A stretch of DNA of 28,102 nt from JBAXXL01 sp038206725 (GCA_038206725.1 JBBRAO010000039.1:1-28102); one strand, 5' to 3'. Positions 14,803 through 24,134 are shown, counted from the stretch's first letter. Notes: generated by a model from the sequence alone, not told the origin. Numbers and translations: made by a program.

Positions 14803-16020
14803 TTACTTTAATAATTTTATAGCACGTTGAAGACTGCTGATAAAATAATCAATTTCAGCTTTTGTATTATAAAGAGCAAACGATGCTCTGGCGGTACCCT
14901 CTATTCCAAAACGTTTCATAAGCGGTTGAGCGCAATGGTGGCCTGTTCTAATTGCCACACCCATTTGGTCTAACAAAACCCCGATGTCATAGTGGTGTAT
15001 GGCTTGGATACCGAACGACAAAGCTCCGGCTTTTTCAGGGGCGGTACCGATTATATGAACACCATCGATTTCTAGAATTTTTTCTTCCGCGTAACGAAGC
15101 AATTCATTTTCATAAGCCGCTATAGCGGGAATTCCGATATTTTTAATGTATTTCATACCTTCGGAAAGTGCAATTGCGCCACAAATATTCGGGGTACCGG
15201 GTTCGAATTTATAAGGGAGTTCATTAAAGGTTGTTTTCTCGAAACTGACTTGTTTAATCATTTCACCACCGCTTTGATATGGCGGCATTTCATTCAAATA
15301 CTTTGCTTTGCCATAAAGAATTCCTATTCCGGTTGGTCCATAGATTTTATGACCTGAAAATACTAGAAAATCGCAATCCAATTCTTGAACATCAATTTCC
15401 AAATGTGCTACTGCTTGAGCGGCATCTAAGACAACAGGTATATCCATTTTATGTGCTATTTCGATGACTTTACGAACATCGTTAATCGTTCCTAATACGT
15501 TCGATATATAGGCGATAGATATAATTTTTGTCCTGCCGTCTATTAACTTTAATAATTCTTCGATAATCAATTCGCCACTATCGGTAATTGGAATCACTCG
15601 CAAATTCGCACCTTTGCGCTCGCAAGCCAATTGCCAAGGAACAATATTAGCGTGATGCTCCATTTCGGATATAATAACATTGTCACCGCTTTTGATATAT
15701 CTTTCAGTAAACGAAAAAGCCAATAAATTGAGTCCCGCTGTAGTTCCTGATGTAAAGAGTATCTCATCTGTACTTGCGGCATTTAGAAATTCTTTAATAT
15801 AAGCTCTTGATTTCTCATATTCTTGAGTTGCTATATTGCTCAGATAATGAGCGGCACGGTGAATATTACTATTATATTTCTCATAAAATTCGACCGTTTT
15901 GTCAACTACACCCGTAGGTTTGTGAGTTGTAGCGGCGTTATCAAAATAAACTAATGGCTTATTATGAACTATTTGCTCTAAAATTTTGAAATCTTTTCTT
16001 ATATTTTCTATGTCTATCAT
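14803..16020 (-). CDS. sufS: Cysteine desulfurase SufS
   Basis: A PLP-dependent enzyme that removes sulfur from cysteine and leaves a persulfide on its own active-site cysteine. The 405 residues include H123 in EHHAN, K225 in the SGHKIYGPTGIGILYG loop for PLP, and C363 in RTGHHCAQPLM, as expected for the SufS (group II) subtype. The length is normal. It follows sufD by 3 bases and is followed by sufE, its sulfur acceptor. Confidence 0.97.
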   Translation of the reverse strand: MIDIENIRKDFKILEQIVHNKPLVYFDNAATTHKPTGVVDKTVEFYEKYNSNIHRAAHYLSNIATQEYEKSRAYIKEFLNAASTDEILFTSGTTAGLNLLAFSFTERYIKSGDNVIISEMEHHANIVPWQLACERKGANLRVIPITDSGELIIEELLKLIDGRTKIISIAYISNVLGTINDVRKVIEIAHKMDIPVVLDAAQAVAHLEIDVQELDCDFLVFSGHKIYGPTGIGILYGKAKYLNEMPPYQSGGEMIKQVSFEKTTFNELPYKFEPGTPNICGAIALSEGMKYIKNIGIPAIAAYENELLRYAEEKILEIDGVHIIGTAPEKAGALSFGIQAIHHYDIGVLLDQMGVAIRTGHHCAQPLMKRFGIEGTARASFALYNTKAEIDYFISSLQRAIKLLK

Positions 16021-16023
16021 ATT

Positions 16024-17340
16024 TTAATCGAACTTATAATTGAGTTTTTTCGTAATTTGTTCTGTAACTATTCGTTGTATATCTTCGTTTTTGAGCGATG
16101 TAACAACTTCTTTTGCAAAACCGAATAGCAGTAAAGCACGTGCGGATTCATCGGATATACCTCGGGAACGGAGATAATACAATTGATCTTCGTTAATATT
16201 TCCTGTGGCACTACCGTGGTTACATTTTACATCGTCGGCATAAATTTCTAATTCAGGTTTTGTATAAATAGTTGAATCGTCCGAAAGTAAAATGTTTTTA
16301 TTCGTCTGGGTTGCATTTGTTTTTTGCGCATCTTTATCTACCAAAACCTTGCCGTTGAAAACACCGATTCCATTATTGTTAATAACACCTTTGTAATTTT
16401 CAACGGTTGTGCAATTTTGCGCTTGGTGCTTAATAAATGTATGGTTATCTATAAATTCGTCGGTTGACGGCATAAACAAGCCATTCATATTCAATTCGGC
16501 GAAATCCTTTTTCATTAATATGTAGTCGTTATTACGGATCAATTTTCCTTCAGTGGAAATTACAACTTTATTGAATACCGCATTTTTTCCGTGGTTTACG
16601 TTGGTATTATTTATTATATATGACTCATTTGCATCAATTTGCAGATGATAATAATCAATATAAGCAAAATCGCCAATGAAAAAATCATTCACAATATTGC
16701 TAACGCCTGAGCCAACTGATAAATCGACACCTATAATTTTTGCGATGGAATTTCTGCCGGCAATGATTTTATTCCTGTTGTTCGAGAATACTGCCACCCC
16801 ATCGGAAAAATTAATGTTAATAATACAAATCGGATTCGATAATTCTTTGTTATCAGGTATTTTGATAACTACACCATCGCGCGCGATTGCCGCATTGATT
16901 GCTGAAAAAACATTGATATTGTAATCAGCGTACTCAAAAATATACGGCTCCACTTCGCTTGCTTTTGAATTTAAGCCAAAGTCAAAACTGAAGATAGAAA
17001 ATGCACTACCTTTTGATATATGAGAATACTCTTCCGAGTACCTTCCGTTTACAACAACTACAGTATCGAACAAATCCTTATAAACTTTGATTTTTGCTAA
17101 CATATTTTCCGGAAGTTCAACGTGCGAAGTTGTGCTTATCACACAAAAATCCTCTCTATCCAAAAAAGATAGGTCGTTGTATCTCCAATCTTCATTTTTT
17201 TTAGTTGGAAATCCGGTCCGCAAAAAACTATCCATCGCTTTTTGTCTTACACGATTGCATTTACACAACATTCTGCCGTGCAAAGAATCCATAAGTGCCT
17301 GATATTCTATTTGTATTTTATTACTTAAATCTTGAATCAT
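16024..17340 (-). CDS. sufD: Fe-S cluster assembly protein SufD
   Basis: SufD pairs with SufB in the SufB-C2-D complex, where clusters form at the SufB-SufD interface. The 438-residue protein has a diverged N-terminal domain (FLRTGFPTKKNEDWRYNDLSFL) and the conserved beta-helix C-terminal part with CNHGSATGNINEDQLYYLRSRGIS, in which H375 corresponds to the conserved ligand-region histidine. The length is usual. It lies 17 bases after sufC and 3 bases before sufS. Confidence 0.95.
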   Translation of the reverse strand: MIQDLSNKIQIEYQALMDSLHGRMLCKCNRVRQKAMDSFLRTGFPTKKNEDWRYNDLSFLDREDFCVISTTSHVELPENMLAKIKVYKDLFDTVVVVNGRYSEEYSHISKGSAFSIFSFDFGLNSKASEVEPYIFEYADYNINVFSAINAAIARDGVVIKIPDNKELSNPICIININFSDGVAVFSNNRNKIIAGRNSIAKIIGVDLSVGSGVSNIVNDFFIGDFAYIDYYHLQIDANESYIINNTNVNHGKNAVFNKVVISTEGKLIRNNDYILMKKDFAELNMNGLFMPSTDEFIDNHTFIKHQAQNCTTVENYKGVINNNGIGVFNGKVLVDKDAQKTNATQTNKNILLSDDSTIYTKPELEIYADDVKCNHGSATGNINEDQLYYLRSRGISDESARALLLFGFAKEVVTSLKNEDIQRIVTEQITKKLNYKFD

Positions 17341-17357
17341 TTTTTTGCTTCTTTATA

Positions 17358-18104
17358 TTATTTTAACCAATCGTAACCTTTGTCTTCCAGTTCAAGAGCT
17401 AACTCTTTTCCACCGGAAAGAACAATTTTACCACCGCTCAGTACGTGTACAAAGTCAGGGACCAAATAGCTCAAAAGTCTTTGGTAATGGGTTATTACGA
17501 TAAAGCCATTTTCCTTAGTTCTTAGTTTATTGACACCTTCTGCAACAATTCTGAGTGAGTCAATATCCAATCCTGAATCAGTCTCATCTAATATAGCCAA
17601 TTTAGGATCGAGCATAGCCATTTGGAATATCTCGTTACGTTTCTTTTCACCGCCAGAAAAGCCTTCGTTCACAGAACGACTTAAATAACTTTTATCCATT
17701 TCCACTAAGGCGGCTTTTTCTTTCATCATTTTCAAAAAATCTATAGCATCCATTGGCTTCAAACCACGATGCTTTCTAATTTCATTAACTGCGGTTTTTA
17801 TAAAGTTCGAATTGCTTACACCGGGAATTTCCAAAGGGTATTGAAATGCTAAAAATATTCCTTCACGAGCCCTTATTTCCGGAGTCAAATCCAATATATC
17901 TTTACCTTCGAACAGCACTTCGCCCTCGGTTACATCAAATGCGGTATTACCCGCTAAAACAGAAGCGAATGTGCTTTTTCCCGAACCGTTAGGTCCCATA
18001 ATTGCGTGTACTTCACCAGGTTTAACTTCAAAATCCAAACCTTTTAATATTTCTTTATCTTCTATTTTAGCGTGAAGATTTTTTACACTTAATAATAATG
18101 ACAT
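17358..18104 (-). CDS. sufC: Fe-S assembly ATPase SufC
   Basis: SufC is the ABC-type ATPase that drives conformational change of the SufBCD complex; it is cytoplasmic and has no transport role. The 248-residue protein shows Walker A GPNGSGKST (37-45), FQYPLEIPGVSNSNF (the Q-loop region with the SufC-specific IPGV), signature FSGGEKKRNE (149-158), Walker B LAILDE (169-174) and the H-loop H206. The length is typical. It lies 36 bases after sufB and 17 before sufD. Confidence 0.97.
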   Translation of the reverse strand: MSLLLSVKNLHAKIEDKEILKGLDFEVKPGEVHAIMGPNGSGKSTFASVLAGNTAFDVTEGEVLFEGKDILDLTPEIRAREGIFLAFQYPLEIPGVSNSNFIKTAVNEIRKHRGLKPMDAIDFLKMMKEKAALVEMDKSYLSRSVNEGFSGGEKKRNEIFQMAMLDPKLAILDETDSGLDIDSLRIVAEGVNKLRTKENGFIVITHYQRLLSYLVPDFVHVLSGGKIVLSGGKELALELEDKGYDWLK

Positions 18105-18140
18105 ATATTTACCTTCATTTTTTTCATATTTTTTGATATA

Positions 18141-19595
18141 TTAACCGACACTACCTTCTAAACTAAGTGCCAGTAGTTTCTGAGCTTCAACAGCAAATTC
18201 CATAGGTAGTTTTGCCAATACTTCCTTGGCGTAACCATTTACGATTAGAGCGACTGCTTCTTCAGTTCCTATACCTCTTTGATTCAAATAGAAAATGATG
18301 TCGTCCGATATTTTTGCAGTCGTAGCTTCGTGCTCGACTATTGACGACTTATTTTTTACTTCAATATAAGGAAATGTATGAGCGCCACATTTATCACCGA
18401 TTAATAATGAATCGCACTTTGAATAGTTTTTTGCTTTTTCAGATTTTTTATTTACCTGTACTAATCCGCGATAACTGTTTTCACTATGCCCTGCCGAAAT
18501 ACCTTTCGATACAATTCGGCTTTTGGTATTTTTGCCGATGTGAATCATTTTTGTTCCGGTGTCTGCCAACTGATAATTGTTGGTCATAGCTACTGAATAA
18601 AATTCACCGATTGAATTGTCGCCTCTCAAAACACAGCTCGGATATTTCCAAGTTATTGATGAGCCTGTTTCCACTTGAGTCCACGATACTTTAGCGTTTT
18701 CTTCAGCGCATAAACAGCGTTTAGTAACAAAGTTATAAATGCCGCCTTTGCCTTCGGAATCACCCGGATACCAGTTTTGAACGGTTGAGTATTTGATTTC
18801 AGCGTTTTTGTGAACATATAGTTCTACCACAGCGGCGTGAAGTTGGTTCTCATCGCGTTTTGGAGCCGTACATCCTTCCAAATAGCTTACATAGCTACCT
18901 TCTTCGGCTACTATTAAAGTACGCTCAAATTGACCGGTTTGTGCGGCGTTAATTCTAAAATAAGTGGACAATTCCATTGGACAGCGAACGCCCTTAGGAA
19001 TATACACGAATGAACCGTCACTGAATACAGCGGAATTTAGCGCGGAGAAGAAATTGTCCGCTACGGGCACAACCGAACCCAAGTACTTTTGGATTAATTC
19101 CGGATAGTGGTGAACCGCCTCAGAAATCGGCATAAATATTACACCCGCGTCAGTCAATGTTTTTTTGAAAGTCGTAGCTACAGATACACTATCCATAATA
19201 GCATCCACAGCTATACCTTGCAGAAATTTTTGTTCGTCCAGCGGAATACCCAATTTGGCGTAAGTTTTCAATATTTCAGGATCTACTTCATCCAAATTGT
19301 CCACCGTTTTTTTCTTTACCGGTGCCGCATAATAATATATATTTTGATAATCAATTGGAGGATAATGAAGATGAGCCCAAGTAGGCTCAGTCATCGTCAA
19401 CCATTTACGATATGCTTTTAATCTCCATTCCAACATAAATTCAGGTTCATTCTTCTTTTTAGAAATAAACCTAACAGTATCTTCCGATAATCCAAGAGGT
19501 GCAAACTCTTGTTCTATGTCTGTAGTAAAGCCGTATTCATATTCTTTTTCGTTTATTTGCTTGATTAATTCTTTTTCTTGTACACTTTTTCCCAT
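18141..19595 (-). CDS. sufB: Fe-S cluster assembly scaffold SufB
   Basis: SufB is the scaffold on which nascent Fe-S clusters are built, in complex with SufC and SufD. The 484 residues carry the conserved WRLKAYRKWL start region, VYIPKGVRCPMELSTYFRIN (198-217), EGCTAPKRDENQLHAAVVEL (240-259) and the C-terminal LIGDKCGAHTFPYIE, in which C403 is the expected cluster or sulfur-acceptor residue; VEHEATTAKI follows. ATG 19595 is used because the open frame upstream has no family similarity and runs across the promoter region. It is first in the suf operon and divergent from recA. I see no SufR or IscR regulator gene in the window. Confidence 0.97.
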   Translation of the reverse strand: MGKSVQEKELIKQINEKEYEYGFTTDIEQEFAPLGLSEDTVRFISKKKNEPEFMLEWRLKAYRKWLTMTEPTWAHLHYPPIDYQNIYYYAAPVKKKTVDNLDEVDPEILKTYAKLGIPLDEQKFLQGIAVDAIMDSVSVATTFKKTLTDAGVIFMPISEAVHHYPELIQKYLGSVVPVADNFFSALNSAVFSDGSFVYIPKGVRCPMELSTYFRINAAQTGQFERTLIVAEEGSYVSYLEGCTAPKRDENQLHAAVVELYVHKNAEIKYSTVQNWYPGDSEGKGGIYNFVTKRCLCAEENAKVSWTQVETGSSITWKYPSCVLRGDNSIGEFYSVAMTNNYQLADTGTKMIHIGKNTKSRIVSKGISAGHSENSYRGLVQVNKKSEKAKNYSKCDSLLIGDKCGAHTFPYIEVKNKSSIVEHEATTAKISDDIIFYLNQRGIGTEEAVALIVNGYAKEVLAKLPMEFAVEAQKLLALSLEGSVG

Positions 19596-19706
19596 ATTTG
19601 CCTTAATTAGCTTAATAAGATATTTACATTGCTTTTGACGAATTCTTGATTTAACTATTGTAGTAAAATTTATTCTCACGATATATGCAAATGTGGATAA
19701 ATATAA

Positions 19707-19738
19707 TTGTGTTTTGTGAAATAAAGTATTTATATTTG
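19707..19738 (+). promoter_or_regulatory. Bacteroidota-type promoter for recA
   Basis: TTG (19707-19709), 21 bases, then TATATTTG (19731-19738) match the group's promoter consensus. It lies 39 bases before the recA ATG. No LexA-like operator is obvious around it. No minus-strand counterpart for sufB could be found in the 182-base divergent region. Confidence 0.55.
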
Positions 19739-19777
19739 TAATTATAATTTTTAGTAAACTAAACAAAATATACTAAA

Positions 19778-20845
19778 ATGGCAACAAATACAAAAACAAA
19801 AGAAGAAAAACCAAAACCAGAGATTGACCCTAATGCAACAACGGAATCAAAGAAATTGCAAGCAGTTAACTTGGCTATAGAACAAATTGAACGTCAGCAC
19901 GGTAAAGGCTCGATTATGAGACTTAACGATAAGCAAATAGTTCAAGTGGAAGCAATATCAACCGGCTGTATGTCGCTTGACGCAGCTATCGGTTGTGGCG
20001 GTGTGCCACGTGGTAGAATAATCGAAATTTATGGACCTGAGTCATCGGGTAAAACAACCGTATGTCTTCACGTAATTGCTGAAGCACAAAAAGCGGGCGG
20101 TTTAGCCGCGTTTATCGATACTGAGCACGCTTTGGACGCTAATTACGCTAAACGCTTGGGTATTGACCTGAACAACCTATTGCTTTCGCAACCGGAATTT
20201 GGCGAGCAAGCTTTAGAAATCTGCGAAACATTAGTTCGTTCAAACGCGATTGATGTCATAATCATTGACTCTGTAGCGGCTTTGACACCAAGAGCTGAAA
20301 TCGAAGGCGATATGGGCGATGCGCAAATGGGTTCACAAGCTCGTTTGATGTCGCAAGCGATGCGTAAGCTTAACGCCGCTATCGGAAAATCTCATACAAC
20401 CGTAATTTTCACTAATCAATTACGTAGCAAAATCGGTGTTATATACGGCAATCCTGAAACAACAACCGGTGGTAACGCTTTGAAATTCTACGCTTCCGTT
20501 CGTATGGAAATTAGAAGAAAAGACGTGATTAAAGAAGGACAGGAACTGGTCGGTAACCGTGTCAAAGTTAAGATTATCAAGAACAAAGTAGCTCCTCCGT
20601 TCAAAGAAGTCGAATTCGATATTATGTACAACGAAGGTATTTCTAAAATCGGCGATATGGTTGACACAGCCATCAATTTTGAAATTATTCAAAAGAGCGG
20701 TTCGTGGTTCACTTTCGGTGAAAATCGTGTGCAAGGACGCGACGGCTTGAAAAAAATATTCAAGGATGACCAAGCTCAATTTGATCTTCTGCATCAGCAA
20801 ATCCTTGATCGTATGAAACAAAACCTTCTATCAACAGCTCCGTAA
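19778..20845 (+). CDS. recA: Recombinase RecA
   Basis: RecA forms filaments on single-stranded DNA for homologous recombination and SOS induction. The 355-residue protein has a longer, Lys/Glu/Pro-rich N-terminus (about 25 residues) before the core, Walker A GPESSGKTT (86-94), IIDSVAALTPRAEIEGDMGD, the MSQAMRKLNAAIGKSHTTVIFTNQLR loop region and the C-terminal domain. It is complete. Its neighbours are the divergent suf operon and, downstream, a restriction-modification cassette. A stem-loop at 20872-20895 follows. Confidence 0.98.
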   Translation: MATNTKTKEEKPKPEIDPNATTESKKLQAVNLAIEQIERQHGKGSIMRLNDKQIVQVEAISTGCMSLDAAIGCGGVPRGRIIEIYGPESSGKTTVCLHVIAEAQKAGGLAAFIDTEHALDANYAKRLGIDLNNLLLSQPEFGEQALEICETLVRSNAIDVIIIDSVAALTPRAEIEGDMGDAQMGSQARLMSQAMRKLNAAIGKSHTTVIFTNQLRSKIGVIYGNPETTTGGNALKFYASVRMEIRRKDVIKEGQELVGNRVKVKIIKNKVAPPFKEVEFDIMYNEGISKIGDMVDTAINFEIIQKSGSWFTFGENRVQGRDGLKKIFKDDQAQFDLLHQQILDRMKQNLLSTAP

Positions 20846-20871
20846 CTGAATTCGGCGGATGTTTAAATTCT

Positions 20872-20895
20872 GTTCCCTTACTTCGGTTTGGGAAC
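20872..20895 (+). terminator. UUCG-capped stem-loop after recA
   Basis: GTTCCC (20872-20877) pairs with GGGAAC (20890-20895), and the inner bases can close a further AC/GT pair on a C(TTCG)G tetraloop. It starts 26 bases after the recA stop. Only a short T run follows (ATTTTTGG), so termination strength is uncertain. Confidence 0.55.
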
Positions 20896-20954
20896 TACCT
20901 ATAGTAGATTTTTGGTGTTTTAAAGATCTTAAATATTATTTTGAGTAAACAATC

Positions 20955-21965
20955 GTGATAAGAAATATAGAAGAATTAGAGGCAAACGCACTTAAATTTT
21001 GGCCACAACATATTGCGGAACTTGAAAAAAATTCCAGTATTATACCAAAACTTATCGAAACTCAAGATAAGTTTATCAGTTTACTCGACATCGCAAATGT
21101 TCAGCCTTTTGCTTGGAAGAAAGTTTTAGAAACGACTAATGAACTTTCAGCAAATTTATTATTAAAACATTTGATGGTTCTATCCGATGTCGGTGGGGAA
21201 AAACTTATGAGGTTCAAAAAGGAACTCCCAAAAATCTTTAAAACTGATATAATGGAGTTTTTTTGGAATGGGAAAAAATATAATTACAAATTTCAAACAC
21301 TTTCCGGTAAGAAAACTTGGAGTAACAAGCATTTAAAAGTTGATGGAGTTGGTCTTTTAACTCACCAAGAACTAACACCAATAATCGAGGACATTATTAA
21401 TCTTCTTTTATTTGGTGGTAATACATTAGCCTTGGATTTACCATCGGAGATAGAAGAAAAATGCACTATTGGAACCTTAATAGGACATAAAAGTGAACTT
21501 GAAACATTTGTTAAGCAAAGATATATTTGGGTAAGTCGCATTACTGGTGGTGCTACAGCAAATTCGCTTGGTAATCTAGCTCAAAAATATGTTGTTGATT
21601 ATTTAGAAGCAAAATTACCAAAATGGGATTTTTCAAAAAAGCAAATTCCAAAAATTAGTCAGAACAATAGGACATTGCTTTCTTATGATTTAGTTGCCAC
21701 AACACCGGAAGGAAAGTATTGTGCAATTGAAGTATGCTTCCAAGTGACTACTAATAGTGTTATAGAACGAAAAGCCGGACAAGCTAAAGACAGACAGAAG
21801 CAATTACACGAACACGGTCATTTTATTTCTTATATAATTGACGGGGCTGGAAATTTCGAACGTTCATCAGCACTTAGAACCATTTGCGAATTTAGCGATT
21901 TCACTATAACATTAAAAGATAGTGAACTTGATAAACTTTCCGAATTTTTATTAAATTTAGATTAA
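20955..21965 (+). CDS. Putative type II restriction endonuclease (PD-(D/E)xK-like)
   Basis: A 336-residue protein encoded just upstream of a DNA methyltransferase and on the same strand, the usual layout of a restriction-modification pair. The likely nuclease core is LLSYDLVATTPEGKYCAIEV followed by CFQVTTNSVIERKAGQAKDRQ: D245, then a beta-hairpin, then E259 in E-V-C-F-Q, with Q263 nearby. The usual lysine of the motif is replaced by C261. The IERKAGQ and ISYIIDGAGNF blocks suit the rest of the nuclease fold. The gene starts with GTG at 20955 and is visibly A+T richer than recA. The recognition sequence is not known, so the family is not named. Confidence 0.7.
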   Translation: MIRNIEELEANALKFWPQHIAELEKNSSIIPKLIETQDKFISLLDIANVQPFAWKKVLETTNELSANLLLKHLMVLSDVGGEKLMRFKKELPKIFKTDIMEFFWNGKKYNYKFQTLSGKKTWSNKHLKVDGVGLLTHQELTPIIEDIINLLLFGGNTLALDLPSEIEEKCTIGTLIGHKSELETFVKQRYIWVSRITGGATANSLGNLAQKYVVDYLEAKLPKWDFSKKQIPKISQNNRTLLSYDLVATTPEGKYCAIEVCFQVTTNSVIERKAGQAKDRQKQLHEHGHFISYIIDGAGNFERSSALRTICEFSDFTITLKDSELDKLSEFLLNLD

Positions 21966-21978
21966 TACATTATATACA

Positions 21979-23775
21979 ATGCACTTAAGCGAAAATACCA
22001 TATCATTAAAAGAACGAATTAAAGATGGCGACATTGCGGATTTGGAATCAATTAAATCTAATGTTGAATTTATAATTTTACCCTATTTTAAATCGCTTGA
22101 AGAAATACCTAACAAGAATAATCTGATTAAGCAAATAAATGATTTTATCAGTCGTACTGATAAATATTCTACAATTGCGATTTTAACTTCTTCAATTTTT
22201 GCTAATGACTTTTGCACTCAACTTAACAATGATTCTTATTTAAAGCTTTGGATAGCAATTAAGCTTAATAATTCAATTGAACGTGAAAATTATTTAAATG
22301 ATAGTCATTCAGCACTCTTGATTATTACACGTTACAAAGAAAGTTTAAATCACACAAAGACAAGAATAGGTTACACGTATTGCCCAAGTTGTGAAAAAAC
22401 AACAAAGGATTACGGTGGAAAAAAACATTTATATCACGAGTTTGGGACTTTAATGTCCGATGTTTGGCGTGATATTTCAATTGACTTTGAAAGCTACCCA
22501 AAGGAAGTTATTAATCGCCTCTGCGACTTATTTGGTTTAGCCCGGTATCAGTATGTAAATGTTTATGACCAAAGAAAATTTTACAAATCAAACGATAAAA
22601 AACACTCATATAAAGAATATTCAAAATTTGAAAACATTTTTTTAGAGAAATCAAAGCTCTTAAATGGTGATTGTATGGATCAACTCAAAACAATTGCAGA
22701 TAATAGTATTGACTTTTGTTTTGCTGATCCACCTTACAACTTAAATAAAAAATATGAAAGCTGGGACGATGGAATTGATATTAAAAAGTATTTTGAATGG
22801 TGCGACGCATGGCTGAGCGAGCTTGCAAGAGTATTAAAGCCCGGACGAACCCTCGCGGTATTAAATATTCCACAATGGTGCATTAGACATTTTGAGCATT
22901 TAAACAAAATCCTCGATTATCAAGATTGGATTGTTTGGGAAGGATTGAGCTTACCTGTACGTATGATTATGCCTTCTCATTATTCCATTTTATGTTTTAG
23001 CAAAGGTAAGCCAAGGCAACTGCCAGCATTTACAAGAAATTATAACAGCCACTTGGAAAAAAAAGCAATCGAAATGCAATCTGAAAATTTTTGTAATAGA
23101 GCAAGTTGTATAACCAAGCGAAAGCGTTTGAAAATACGAGATACCGAAATTGCGTCTAATATTTGGTCCGATATTCACCGCTTAAAACACAACAGCCGTC
23201 GAGTTGACCATCCATGTCAGTTACCGCCTATGTTTATGTATAGATTAATTTCTCTTTTCACAAATGAAAATGAATTTGTGTTAGACCCTTTTAATGGGGC
23301 TGGTACGACTACATTAACAGCTCAACAATTAAATAGAAAATATATAGGCATCGAACTTTCAGAATATTACCACAATATTACATTACAGCGACATAAAGAA
23401 TTAGATTCCGGAATAGACCCCTTTCGGAAAATCAATGATGACAAACCGAAAGCTAAAAACAGTAGAGTGGCGAGGTTGAAGAAGCAGAAATATAAAGTAA
23501 GCAAAAAAGAACTACAACTCGAAATCAAAAACATTTTCAAACTAATAGGACATATACCTTCAAAAGAAGAAGTTATAGAAAATAGTAACTTCCCAATCGA
23601 ATATTTTGAAAATTATTTTACAAGTTGGGGAGAAGTTACCGCTGCGGCAAGAACCACCGGTATGACAGAATTTAATCATTTTAATAACAGCAAGCAAAAT
23701 ATTTCAGAACCGCAATTGACGTTATTTGATGAAAATGCAGGAAAATATCAAAATATTAATTTGATTAATCCTTAA
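21979..23775 (+). CDS. DNA adenine-type methyltransferase, beta class, with tandem domain
   Basis: A 598-residue enzyme that likely protects host DNA from the upstream endonuclease. Catalytic motif IV DPPYNL (250-255) precedes the SAM-binding motif I DPFNGAGTT (436-444), the order of beta-class methyltransferases; DPPY suits N6-adenine, though N4-cytosine cannot be excluded. Residues 110-190 (ALLIITRYKE, YCPSCEKTTKDYGGKKH, SDVWRDI, YPKEVINRLCDLFG) look like the C-terminal half of a second, catalytically dead methyltransferase with an added zinc-type Cys pair. Residues about 510-560 match the homing-endonuclease-associated repeat (IPSKEEVIENS...FTSWGEVTAAAR). It starts 13 bases after the nuclease gene. 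Confidence 0.9.
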   Translation: MHLSENTISLKERIKDGDIADLESIKSNVEFIILPYFKSLEEIPNKNNLIKQINDFISRTDKYSTIAILTSSIFANDFCTQLNNDSYLKLWIAIKLNNSIERENYLNDSHSALLIITRYKESLNHTKTRIGYTYCPSCEKTTKDYGGKKHLYHEFGTLMSDVWRDISIDFESYPKEVINRLCDLFGLARYQYVNVYDQRKFYKSNDKKHSYKEYSKFENIFLEKSKLLNGDCMDQLKTIADNSIDFCFADPPYNLNKKYESWDDGIDIKKYFEWCDAWLSELARVLKPGRTLAVLNIPQWCIRHFEHLNKILDYQDWIVWEGLSLPVRMIMPSHYSILCFSKGKPRQLPAFTRNYNSHLEKKAIEMQSENFCNRASCITKRKRLKIRDTEIASNIWSDIHRLKHNSRRVDHPCQLPPMFMYRLISLFTNENEFVLDPFNGAGTTTLTAQQLNRKYIGIELSEYYHNITLQRHKELDSGIDPFRKINDDKPKAKNSRVARLKKQKYKVSKKELQLEIKNIFKLIGHIPSKEEVIENSNFPIEYFENYFTSWGEVTAAARTTGMTEFNHFNNSKQNISEPQLTLFDENAGKYQNINLINP

Positions 23776-23890
23776 ACATACCAATAAATCTCCTACTTTT
23801 GAAGGTATAATACATAAATTTAAGATTATTTATATCATGGGGCAAGTTTTTTTATACCTAAATTTATTTATCACTATAATAATTTCCTAT

Positions 23891-23898
23891 TATTTTTG
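23891..23898 (+). promoter_or_regulatory. Bacteroidota-type -7 element (TATTTTTG)
   Basis: TATTTTTG lies 46 bases before the ATG of the truncated antitoxin-like ORF. No TTG lies at the expected upstream distance. A second TTTTTG follows at once. Confidence 0.35.
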
Positions 23899-23944
23899 CA
23901 TTTTTGTAGAAATATTTTAACTTTTTAGGAATTTTCTTAAATAT

Positions 23945-24034
23945 ATGATTATAGATTTTGATTGCATAGAGATGCAAAGAAAAATAAGAAATGATTTTAT
24001 TGAAGAAGCCGAAAACGATCAACCCCATGCTTAA
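23945..24034 (+). pseudogene. Truncated antitoxin-like mini-ORF
   Basis: The 29-residue product, which starts MIIDFDCIEMQRKIRN and ends in DQPHA, resembles the beginning of small proteins of about 60-80 residues with an FDCVEMKRxAxExIYEE-type start that sit upstream of toxin-like genes in Bacteroidota and cyanobacteria. That resemblance is from memory. The frame ends at a TAA located in the centre of the palindrome at 24020-24045, as if the repeat had been inserted into the gene. No continuation of the family's C-terminal part is visible after the palindrome. The alternative is a chance short ORF. Confidence 0.4.
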
Positions 24035-24045
24035 GCATATGGTTG
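24020..24045. repeat. Second, diverged copy of the 26-bp palindrome
   Basis: It matches the perfect palindrome at 2661-2686 at 22 of 26 positions and shares the CAACCCC start and the GCTTAAGC centre. Two of the four changes (positions 9 and 18) form a compensatory C-G to T-A pair; the other two weaken the outer stem. The flanks of the first copy are not repeated here. Confidence 0.65.
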
Positions 24046-24134
24046 ATATTGTATCACATGGTGTTGGTTTGGTTTTTTATTTCTTCAGATTTATTGTTAA
24101 TGATAAAATAAGTGATTTTTAAATTCGTTTATTG

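Noticed and set aside
19596..19766. 57-codon N-terminal extension of SufB
   Set aside because: The extension is low-complexity, unlike SufB, and covers the recA promoter region; the ATG at 19595 gives the normal protein.
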